Part shown: piece by piece, positions 1 through 8,083 of the stretch
How the letters are laid out: every line of letters starts with the position of its first letter
How positions within the stretch are numbered: position 1 is the stretch's first letter
Assembly: GCA_001817685.1 (NCBI GenBank)
Contig: MHIV01000009.1
Span: 435 to 8,517 of the forward strand
DNA from: Candidatus Colwellbacteria bacterium RIFCSPHIGHO2_02_FULL_45_17
Lineage (GTDB): Bacteria > Patescibacteriota > Minisyncoccia > UBA6257 > Colwellbacteraceae
Length of the DNA: 8,083 nucleotides
Direction: 5' to 3'
Notes under the pieces: generated by a model
The model's database searches: none
The model's input: only the letters and a program-made list of their open reading frames with translations
Told to the model about the DNA's origin: nothing
Translations under genes and position numbers: made by a program

Positions 1-389
1 CTAACAGTCCATCCCGTTTCAGACTCGCTCTCAACTTTCGATATTACGAGAGGCTGGAGAATACCGAACTCCCTAATAGAGAGCGCGAGCTCTCTTAGCG
101 CGTCCTCGTCAAAGTACTTTCTTGGCTGATGAGGGTTCGGAAAAATCTTATCTACTTCAATCTGAAAAACAGCGTCTTCCACTTTCTCTTCTGGCTTGGC
201 ATTTATATAGACGCTGGGAACTGACACATTGGTTTGGGGTTCTATGACGGGCGGCGCTTCTGTCGAAAGATTCTGCTCTTCATGCGGTGTAATATCGGGA
301 GCTGTTTCCTCTTCCCGATATTGCTGTGGTTTATTCTCCCTCTCTTCCGGCGGGGGAATTAATGATGCGAGTCCTCTTCCAAGTGGCAT
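1..389 (-). CDS. parB: Chromosome-partitioning protein ParB (Spo0J family), N-terminal part, cut by the window edge
   Basis: ParB binds centromere-like parS sites, loads and slides on DNA as a CTP-dependent clamp, and stimulates the ParA ATPase during chromosome segregation. I translated 129 complete codons from the ATG at 389. They open with MPLGRGLASLIP, the family's usual N-terminal ParA-interacting peptide with a basic residue at position 5. A proline- and glutamate-rich linker of about 60 residues follows (roughly 13-75). Then comes the start of the ParB/Srx nuclease-like CTP-binding domain, with FPNPHQPRKYFDEDAL and the REFGILQPLVI stretch (about 83-118). The catalytic-box motif GERRxRA, the helix-turn-helix and the dimer domain lie beyond the left edge. 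The start is firm, because the next in-frame upstream codons reach a TAA at 399-401 with no other start. It lies 38 bp after parA, as in the standard parAB operon. No Shine-Dalgarno sequence is visible. Confidence 0.95.
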   Translation of the reverse strand, partial: MPLGRGLASLIPPPEERENKPQQYREEETAPDITPHEEQNLSTEAPPVIEPQTNVSVPSVYINAKPEEKVEDAVFQIEVDKIFPNPHQPRKYFDEDALRELALSIREFGILQPLVISKVESESETGWTV

Positions 390-395
390 ATAGTA

Positions 396-425
396 ATCTT
401 ACTTAGTTCGTGTGTGATAGGTCAA
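396..425 (-). promoter_or_regulatory. Possible internal promoter before parB
   Basis: Within the parA-parB gap the minus strand carries TTGACC (420-425) and TAAGAT (396-401), 18 bp apart, matching the -35 and -10 consensus at 5/6 and 4/6 positions. Transcription would begin about seven bases past the -10, at or next to the parB ATG, which would give a leaderless message. This is read by eye only; in an AT-containing gap such matches can arise by chance. Confidence 0.25.
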
Positions 426-427
426 AG

Positions 428-1201
428 CTAAAGTGAGTAGTGGACCTCTTCGTCGATAATTTCCTCTGCGAGACGACGATATGCTAGGGCGCCGGCCGAG
501 CGGGGTTTATATAAAATGATGGGCTTATTGTGGCTTGGCGCTTCTGCAAGATCAACGGAACGTGGAATTTCGACCTTAAAGACCTTGTGCGGAAAATGCC
601 TGCGGACATTTTTCGCCACATCGCGTGAAAGTCGTTCCCACTTGTTGTAGAGCGTAATTACCGCGCCTGAGACAACTAGCGGATGCCTTAAGTTATTCCT
701 TATTAGCGTAACTGTGTCGAGTAACTGCCCTAACCCCTGGAGACCATAAAATTCAGACTGAACTGGTATCAGCACTTCGTCTGCGGCAACGAGACCGTTT
801 ACAGTTAATAGCGAAAGGGACGGGGGTAAATCGATTAAAATATAATCGTAGTGGTGACGCAGTTGGTTAATAAACTTTCGTAAGTAGTATTCCCTTTCAG
901 GAAGAGGAACTAGCTCAATTAGCGCTCCGGCTAAATCGGACGAAGAAGGAATAAATTGATAGTTTATAATCCCACTATTTTTAATGATATCCATATACGA
1001 CGCCTCCCCCAGAATTCCGTGGTATACGTGTTTATCAAAATCTCTTTCACTTGTGAGTGCGGCAGTTGCATTTCCTTGAGGATCAAAATCAATTAAAAGA
1101 ACACGGCGACCCAGCGCAGCTAAATACGCCCCGAGGTTCACTGCGGTAGTGGTTTTACCAACACCGCCTTTCTGATTACAAATCGCTATTACACGCGCCA
1201 T
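428..1201 (-). CDS. parA: Chromosome-partitioning ATPase ParA (Soj family)
   Basis: This is a cytoplasmic P-loop ATPase that dimerises on ATP, binds the nucleoid non-specifically and is released when ParB triggers hydrolysis, moving replicated origins apart. At 257 residues it matches Soj length (about 253). Visible motifs are the deviant Walker A KGGVGKTT (11-18, including signature K11), switch I DFDPQGNAT (38-46), Walker B ILIDLPPSL (121-129, D124) and the C-terminal EAPSHNKPI box (220-228). Two positions depart from B. subtilis Soj in a gapless eye alignment: W188 stands where Soj has R189, and D217 where Soj has R218, both reported DNA-binding arginines. R214, K187, R190 and R193 remain nearby. 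The start is fixed, since the in-frame TAA at 1223-1225 precedes it with no other ATG, GTG or TTG. No Shine-Dalgarno sequence is seen. It forms an operon with parB, and chromosomal Soj is far likelier than a plasmid or MinD-type protein. Confidence 0.96.
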   Translation of the reverse strand: MARVIAICNQKGGVGKTTTAVNLGAYLAALGRRVLLIDFDPQGNATAALTSERDFDKHVYHGILGEASYMDIIKNSGIINYQFIPSSSDLAGALIELVPLPEREYYLRKFINQLRHHYDYILIDLPPSLSLLTVNGLVAADEVLIPVQSEFYGLQGLGQLLDTVTLIRNNLRHPLVVSGAVITLYNKWERLSRDVAKNVRRHFPHKVFKVEIPRSVDLAEAPSHNKPIILYKPRSAGALAYRRLAEEIIDEEVHYSL

Positions 1202-1220
1202 TTGGTATAGATTTGGTATA
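1201..1220. repeat. Tandem 9-bp direct repeats abutting the parA start
   Basis: TTTGGTATA occurs exactly at 1201-1209 and again at 1212-1220 on the plus strand, an 11-bp period close to one helical turn. On the parA strand this reads TATACCAAA twice, and the downstream copy ends in the A of the ATG start codon. The arrangement occupies the place where a Shine-Dalgarno sequence would be expected. It could be an operator or simply a short tandem duplication. Confidence 0.6.
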
Positions 1221-1227
1221 TCTTATT

Positions 1228-1255
1228 TTGTATTGTATATTCAGCACGCGATAAT
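1228..1255 (+). promoter_or_regulatory. Possible tRNA-Leu promoter
   Basis: The plus strand has GATAAT at 1250-1255, five of six matches to the -10 consensus, and TTGTAT at 1228-1233 as a weak -35 with 16-bp spacing. The start would fall near 1262, only a few bases before the mature tRNA 5' end at 1265. The -10 fit is good and the -35 is poor. Confidence 0.35.
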
Positions 1256-1260
1256 TGAAA
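1232..1260 (-). promoter_or_regulatory. Possible parAB promoter
   Basis: On the minus strand TTTCAA (1255-1260) and TACAAT (1232-1237) are separated by 17 bp, a plausible sigma-70-type pair. Transcription would start near 1225, leaving a leader of about 24 nt that carries the TATACCAAA direct repeats and no Shine-Dalgarno sequence. The -35 overlaps the candidate -10 of the divergent tRNA gene. Confidence 0.35.
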
Positions 1261-1264
1261 CAAC

Positions 1265-1347
1265 GGGCAGGTGGCGGAATGGTATACGCGATGGACTCAA
1301 AATCCATTGATGGCAACATCATGAGGGTTCGACTCCCTCTCTGCCCA
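1265..1347 (+). tRNA. tRNA-Leu(CAA)
   Basis: An 83-nt class II tRNA folds by hand. The acceptor stem is GGGCAGG with TCTGCCC (1265-1271 with 1340-1346; the last pair is G-U). The D-arm has GCG/CGC around GAATGGTATA. The anticodon stem is ATGGA/TCCAT (1291-1295 and 1303-1307), enclosing the loop CTCAAAA. A long variable arm has the stem TGATG/CATCA, and the T-arm is GAGGG-TTCGACT-CCCTC (1323-1339). The anticodon CAA at 1298-1300 reads the leucine codon UUG. The discriminator is A1347, as leucine tRNAs require. The 3' CCA is not encoded, since CAA follows, so a CCA-adding enzyme must supply it. It is the only plus-strand gene in the window, divergent from parA and ending 6 bp from the phosphatase stop codon. 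I see no intrinsic terminator after it. Confidence 0.95.
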
Positions 1348-1353
1348 CAATAT

Positions 1354-1914
1354 TTACTCGAGTATGCCGGTTGGCACGTCTTCTGTTTCTTTAGAAAGCT
1401 TGTTTTTCAGAAGTAACCAGGCGATCGCATACCCTACTATCCCCACGAGAAATCCTCCCAATATGTCGCTCGGCCAGTGCACAGCGGATCCGATTCTCGC
1501 GATACCTATAAGAAACACTCCTATAAGCCCCCACGTCCCTCCACGTTTGTCTGCATACCAAAGAGCAATCATCAGCGGCGCGATAAATGCGATATGCCCA
1601 GACGGGAACGATCCTGTGGCTTCGTGAGCACTCAATGGGTCAATGCCGAACGCAACAAACGGACGCGGTCTATCTAAAAAGAAACGGACAAGTGGCGTAA
1701 AAATTCCCCGCGATATGATTACTCCGAGAGCGCCGAGTGCAAATATATTCACACGCTCTTTCCAATTCTTGACCCGCACGAGATAAATCCCAAACACGAA
1801 CGTCAGAATATAAATGAGGTATTGCGAAAAAAATACAAAAACGCCATCGATTAAGAAAGATTTTCCGATGAGGCCGTGTAAAAATTCGAATACTACAGAA
1901 TCGATTTCCGTCAT
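1354..1914 (-). CDS. PAP2-family membrane phosphatase
   Basis: This is an integral membrane acid phosphatase of the PAP2/BcrC superfamily, which removes phosphate from lipid phosphates or pyrophosphates at the membrane. All three signature motifs are present in the 186-residue product: R77-x6-R84-P85 (KX6RP class, with R for K), P104-S105-G106-H107, and R140-x5-H146-x3-D150. Catalytic H107 and H146 and D150 are thus intact. Hydrophobic stretches at about 20-46, 57-74, 108-120, 127-140 and 151-169 suggest five to six membrane segments, with a basic, polar C-terminal tail. The small size fits undecaprenyl-pyrophosphate phosphatase (BcrC) or phosphatidylglycerophosphate phosphatase, but sequence alone does not fix the substrate. 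Its ATG overlaps the rpsR TGA by four bases, which points to translational coupling at the end of the rpsF-ssb-rpsR run. No Shine-Dalgarno sequence is present. Confidence 0.9.
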   Translation of the reverse strand: MTEIDSVVFEFLHGLIGKSFLIDGVFVFFSQYLIYILTFVFGIYLVRVKNWKERVNIFALGALGVIISRGIFTPLVRFFLDRPRPFVAFGIDPLSAHEATGSFPSGHIAFIAPLMIALWYADKRGGTWGLIGVFLIGIARIGSAVHWPSDILGGFLVGIVGYAIAWLLLKNKLSKETEDVPTGILE

Positions 1915-2126
1915 TTCTGTACGTAGGGCAGAAACGCCATAAATCGCGCTCTTTTAATCGCGCGGGCAAGACGGCGTTGGTGCTTAGCACAAGTTCCCGT
2001 ATATCTGGGATCGATAATTTTCGCTTGACTGGAAATAAATCTACCTAGGAGCTCTGTATCCTTGTAGTCTATGTCCTGGACGTTTTGCGAGCAGAAGAAA
2101 CACTGTTTTTTCTTGTGTATGGCCAT
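1911..2126 (-). CDS. rpsR: 30S ribosomal protein bS18
   Basis: bS18 sits on the platform of the small ribosomal subunit, where it pairs with bS6 and binds 16S rRNA. The 71 residues match the family in length and sequence. The conserved core IDYKDTELLGRFIS spans 19-32, and the basic C-terminal half contains HQRRLARAIKRARFMAFLPY (49-68). C9, C12, C46 and H49 form a CxxC...CxxH set, so this is the zinc-binding (C+) version, not the zinc-free paralogue seen in some bacteria. The gene starts 2 bp after ssb and overlaps the phosphatase start by four bases (ATGA). It is therefore the third gene of the rpsF-ssb-rpsR operon found across bacteria. Gene rplI, often next to rpsR elsewhere, is not here. 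No Shine-Dalgarno sequence is visible, so re-initiation after ssb is likely. Confidence 0.97.
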   Translation of the reverse strand: MAIHKKKQCFFCSQNVQDIDYKDTELLGRFISSQAKIIDPRYTGTCAKHQRRLARAIKRARFMAFLPYVQK

Positions 2127-2128
2127 TT

Positions 2129-2578
2129 TTAGAATGGTAAGTCTTCAGGCTTTATGTCATCGGAGTCAAGATCTATAACCGGCATATCTTCCTGCTTATT
2201 ATCAGCCTCAGTTTTGTCTTCACTTCCAGCGCTTCGAGTTGCGGTGCCTGCCGCCCTTGGACCTAGCTGAATGCGCTCAGCAACAATTTCTGTCGTTTTT
2301 CTGGTTTGCCCATCTTTGCCCTCCCAAGATCTTGTTTGTAGTCTTCCCTCGATCATTATAAGATTCCCTTTCTTTGAAAATTGATTTACGACATCGGCTT
2401 GCCTACCCCAGGCGACAATATTATGAAATTCTGTCTCCTCTCTCTTGTTACCATCTTTGTCAGCCCAGTTTCTATTTGTGGCAATTGAGAATGACGTAAC
2501 ATGCGCCCCGGATGGCGTTGTCCTCAGCTCAGGGTCGGCAGTCAATCTACCTATTAATACAACTTTGTTTAGGTTCAT
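2129..2578 (-). CDS. ssb: Single-stranded DNA-binding protein SSB
   Basis: SSB coats single-stranded DNA during replication, recombination and repair, and recruits partner proteins through its C-terminal tip. The 149-residue product begins MNLNKVVLIGRLTADPELR and has a full OB-fold (about 1-108). Typical markers include FSIATNRNW (31-39), EFHNIVAWGRQADVV (50-64) and GRLQTRSW (78-85). A polar, acidic, disordered linker follows (about 110-140), and the protein ends in the acidic tip EDLPF, equivalent to the DDIPF that contacts partner proteins. Length is normal for bacterial SSB, with one OB-fold per chain, so a homotetramer is expected. The ATG overlaps the rpsF stop codon (ATGA), and the stop lies 2 bp before rpsR. 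The order rpsF-ssb-rpsR supports this being the chromosomal housekeeping copy rather than a plasmid or phage copy. Confidence 0.97.
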   Translation of the reverse strand: MNLNKVVLIGRLTADPELRTTPSGAHVTSFSIATNRNWADKDGNKREETEFHNIVAWGRQADVVNQFSKKGNLIMIEGRLQTRSWEGKDGQTRKTTEIVAERIQLGPRAAGTATRSAGSEDKTEADNKQEDMPVIDLDSDDIKPEDLPF

Positions 2579-3006
2579 TGCAGAATTTCTTCCAATTTCT
2601 CTTCTAATAGTTCGTTGGATAAGGTACCGTCATCTGGCTCTTCTCTCTTTGTGGGTTTACGTCGAGCAGGCTTAGTAGACTCGCTCGGCGCACTACTAGA
2701 TGGCACTTCAGCGGTCCTGTTTCTTGCCGGCTGTGGTTCTACAATTAGTGTTCTGATGATTTCTCCCTCGAGCTTAACTGCATCGGTAAACTTGGAAACC
2801 GAATCCGCAGAAAGCTCACAATTGATGCACCCAAAGAACGCCGATGCTTCTCCCTTCATTGGATATGCAAGCTTCATCTTTTTAAGATCCACTTCTTTTA
2901 AGCCCTCTGCGCCAAGGCGGGTTAGGTGCTTTACTATAATGGCCGCGCCGTTCTCGCTTTTAGCCAGGAAGGAAACCTCGTATAGCTTCTTATCGTTCTC
3001 TTTCAT
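2575..3006 (-). CDS. rpsF: 30S ribosomal protein bS6 with a C-terminal extension
   Basis: bS6 binds bS18 on the 30S platform. The ferredoxin-like core is recognisable at about 8-92: LYEVSFLAKSENGA at the first strand, KKMKLAYPMKGEASAFFG (42-59, the conserved LAYP region) in the middle, and EGEIIRTLIVEP at the last strand. The core aligns loosely with B. subtilis and E. coli bS6. The protein is 143 residues, against about 95 for many Gram-positives. The extra part is a Ser/Pro/Thr/basic linker (about 93-123) and an acidic helix-like end, LSNELLEEKLEEILQ. The start is fixed: TAA at 3019-3021 lies upstream in frame with no other start codon between. No Shine-Dalgarno sequence is present. It opens the rpsF-ssb-rpsR-phosphatase run, 46 bp after rpoC, and overlaps ssb by four bases. 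Confidence 0.92.
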   Translation of the reverse strand: MKENDKKLYEVSFLAKSENGAAIIVKHLTRLGAEGLKEVDLKKMKLAYPMKGEASAFFGCINCELSADSVSKFTDAVKLEGEIIRTLIVEPQPARNRTAEVPSSSAPSESTKPARRKPTKREEPDDGTLSNELLEEKLEEILQ

Positions 3007-3017
3007 ACAAGCATGAG

Positions 3018-3045
3018 ATTAACAGAGGGGATATAGCAAAGTCAA
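3018..3045 (-). promoter_or_regulatory. Possible rpsF operon promoter
   Basis: In the rpoC-rpsF gap the minus strand has TTGACT (3040-3045, 5/6 to -35) and GTTAAT (3018-3023, 4/6 to -10), 16 bp apart. Transcription would start only about five bases before the rpsF ATG. No terminator-like hairpin with a T-run separates rpoC from rpsF, so read-through from rpoBC is also possible. Confidence 0.3.
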
Positions 3046-3052
3046 ACTTGTG

Positions 3053-6619
<3,567 letters not shown>

Positions 6620-6621
6620 AT

Positions 6622-8083
6622 CTACTTACTTTTATGTATTCTCTTGTTCTTCCTCTCGTCCTCTTCGGTTCCGATCTCGTCGTCCTTACCTCTAACCTGC
6701 TCGACAGATAATCCAAGTGCTTTTAACTCGTTTACCATTACGTTAAAGGATGCTGGGATATTCTGCTTTCTAACTCTATCGCCACGCACTATTGCTTCGT
6801 AAACCGCGGAGCGCCCCGACACATCGTCCGATTTTATAGTAAGCATCTCCTGGAGTGTGTGCGCTGCCCCATAACCTTCTAGGGCCCATACCTCCATCTC
6901 ACCGAACCTTTGTCCGCCAAGCTGTGCTTTACCACCCAACGGCTGTTGGGTAATTAGAGAATATGGACCTATCGAACGCATGTGTATTTTGTCAGCGACT
7001 AAGTGGTTCAACTTCAAAATATAGATAACGCCGACTGTTACATCGCCCTTGAACGGCTGGCCCGTCCGTCCGTCGTAAAGTTTCGCTTTACCGGTCTCCG
7101 GTAAGCCGGCTTTTATCAGCTCTTCCTTGATTTGCTCTTGTGTCGCTCCAGCGAAAACTGGCGTGCTAGCTCGATACCCAAGAGTTTTTGCTGCCCAGCC
7201 CAGGTGTGTCTCGAACAATTGTCCAAGATTCATTCTGGACACAACTCCGAGTGGATTTAGAATTATGTCGACAGGCGTGCCGTCTTCCAAGAATGGCATG
7301 TCCTCGACTGGACGAATTTGAGATACAACACCTTTGTTACCGTGACGACCGGACATTTTGTCGCCGGCTTGGATATTTCTCATAGTCGCCACTTGAACGT
7401 GTATTTTCGAGATCACTCCCGGGTCAAGCTTTCCTCCATCTCCTTTTTCGCGTGAGAATACCTTTATACCCACGACTCTGCCGGATTTGCCGTGCGGTAA
7501 TTCAAGCGAAGTATCTTTGACGTCCCTCGCCTTCTCTCCAAAGATTGCACGTAGAAGTCTTTCTTCAGGCGTTAGTTCGCTTTCTCCTTTAGGAGAAATT
7601 TTACCGACGAGGATATCGCCACCCCTAACTTCAGCACCGATGCGAATTATACCCTCTTCGTCCAAATTTCTAAGTTTATCTTCCGAGACGTTGGGGATGT
7701 CCGGAGTTGTAATTTCGGGTCCGAGTTTTGTATCACGCACATCGACTACGTGTTCCTCAATGTGAATCGAGCTGTAGATTGCCTCTCTTTGAACTTTTTC
7801 TGAAAGAATTATGGCATCCTCAAAGTTCGCACCTTCCCATGAAGTGAAGGCTACAACAAGATTTTGTCCCAGAGCCAAAACTCCATTTTCAGTAGATTGG
7901 CCATCTGCCAACGCCTGCCCTTTCTTAATTTTATCTCCTCTTCTAACAAGAGGTCTGTGCGAAATCGCCATGTACTGATTCGACATCTTAAATTTGTCGA
8001 GTTTGTACTCTTTCTTTTTCCCATCGTTAGCGTTCTTTATAATAATGTGGTCGCCATCAACCTCGGTAACAGTCCCGGGGGTC
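6622..8083 (-). CDS. rpoB: DNA-directed RNA polymerase subunit beta, C-terminal part, cut by the window edge
   Basis: Beta pairs with beta' to build the polymerase active centre. The frame stays open to the right edge, giving 486 complete codons: 32 before an internal Met (7984-7986) that is not the true start. Landmarks, counted from that Met: the WEGANFEDAI segment (50-59); EERLLRAIFGEK (141-152); GDKMSGRHGNKG (208-219), whose K210 and K218 match E. coli K1065 and K1073; the SRM motif with R251 matching R1106; QQPLGGKAQLGGQRFGEMEV (347-366); and a basic C-terminal tail. Between IFGEK and GDKM the chain is short, as in B. subtilis, without the E. coli insertion. Residue 249 is Val, where NPLGVPSRM normally has Pro. 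The rifampicin region lies off the window. It is followed after 2 bp by rpoC. Confidence 0.99.
   Translation of the reverse strand, partial: TPGTVTEVDGDHIIIKNANDGKKKEYKLDKFKMSNQYMAISHRPLVRRGDKIKKGQALADGQSTENGVLALGQNLVVAFTSWEGANFEDAIILSEKVQREAIYSSIHIEEHVVDVRDTKLGPEITTPDIPNVSEDKLRNLDEEGIIRIGAEVRGGDILVGKISPKGESELTPEERLLRAIFGEKARDVKDTSLELPHGKSGRVVGIKVFSREKGDGGKLDPGVISKIHVQVATMRNIQAGDKMSGRHGNKGVVSQIRPVEDMPFLEDGTPVDIILNPLGVVSRMNLGQLFETHLGWAAKTLGYRASTPVFAGATQEQIKEELIKAGLPETGKAKLYDGRTGQPFKGDVTVGVIYILKLNHLVADKIHMRSIGPYSLITQQPLGGKAQLGGQRFGEMEVWALEGYGAAHTLQEMLTIKSDDVSGRSAVYEAIVRGDRVRKQNIPASFNVMVNELKALGLSVEQVRGKDDEIGTEEDERKNKRIHKSK

Noticed and set aside
1256..1262. TGAAACA, matching one arm of the parS palindrome TGTTTCACGTGAAACA, just upstream of parA.
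   Set aside because: The other arm is missing: only 9 of 16 positions match across 1247-1262, and a 7-bp match is expected often by chance.
1265..1347. The tRNA-Leu gene as an integration site for a mobile element.
   Set aside because: No integrase, no repeated tRNA 3' end and no foreign-looking cargo occur; the flanks are housekeeping genes.
1364..1677. Plus-strand open frames of 66 and 87 codons over the phosphatase gene.
   Set aside because: They lie antisense inside a gene with all PAP2 motifs, show no recognisable family and have no start context; they are shadows.
1670..1990. A 106-codon minus-strand frame overlapping rpsR and the phosphatase.
   Set aside because: It runs in another frame through two well-recognised genes, and its product has no recognisable features.
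2575..2578. UGA recoding (Gly-UGA code) suggested by a patescibacterial setting.
   Set aside because: TGA ends rpsF and rpsR exactly where family length and the next gene start require a stop, so the standard bacterial code fits.
2445..3016. Plus-strand frames of 76 and 133 codons antisense to ssb and rpsF.
   Set aside because: Codon usage mirrors the real minus-strand genes; no motif or plausible start was seen.
3007..3052. A terminator between rpoC and rpsF.
   Set aside because: Only distant 5-bp complementarity (ACAAG/CTTGT) and no T-run; not convincing.
7984..7986. Internal Met of rpoB as the gene start.
   Set aside because: The frame stays open for 32 more codons to the right edge with beta-subunit-like sequence, so the gene enters from outside the window.

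Overview
The window reads as a compact, gene-dense bacterial chromosome segment of housekeeping genes with a GC content that looks mid-range. The best guess is a member of the Candidate Phyla Radiation (Patescibacteria, perhaps a Parcubacteria-like lineage). The grounds are tiny spacers, no recognisable Shine-Dalgarno sequences, minimal RNA polymerase subunits without the proteobacterial insertions, a C-terminally extended bS6, and rpoBC followed directly by rpsF-ssb-rpsR instead of rpsL-rpsG-fusA. This placement is inference; only a 16S or marker-gene tree would settle it. UGA serves as a stop (rpsF and rpsR both end in TGA inside four-base ATGA overlaps), so the Gly-UGA code of Gracilibacteria/Absconditabacteria does not apply.

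Layout, all on the minus strand except one tRNA, in transcription order from the right edge: rpoB (8083-6622, 5' part outside the window), rpoC (6619-3053), a 46-bp gap with a possible promoter, then a tight four-gene run: rpsF (3006-2575), ssb (2578-2129), rpsR (2126-1911) and a PAP2-type membrane phosphatase (1914-1354). A plus-strand tRNA-Leu(CAA) (1265-1347) sits between the phosphatase and the chromosome-partition pair parA (1201-428) and parB (389 to the left edge, N-terminal 129 residues only). No stretch above 300 bp lacks a gene.

Functionally the window joins transcription (beta and beta'), translation (bS6, bS18, tRNA-Leu), replication and repair (SSB), envelope lipid phosphate metabolism (PAP2) and chromosome segregation (ParAB). 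The closeness of rpsF-ssb-rpsR to parAB recalls the origin-proximal region of Bacillus subtilis, so this may lie near the replication origin.

I saw no mobile element, CRISPR array, toxin-antitoxin pair or evident new multi-gene system. The points worth a second look are residue-level departures in otherwise intact core proteins: Leu for the near-universal Pro at the base of the beta' trigger loop, Val for the conserved Pro in the beta NPLGVPSRM motif, and Trp and Asp at the two ParA positions that are DNA-binding arginines in B. subtilis Soj. The crowded intergenic region around the tRNA and the SD-less starts are also notable.
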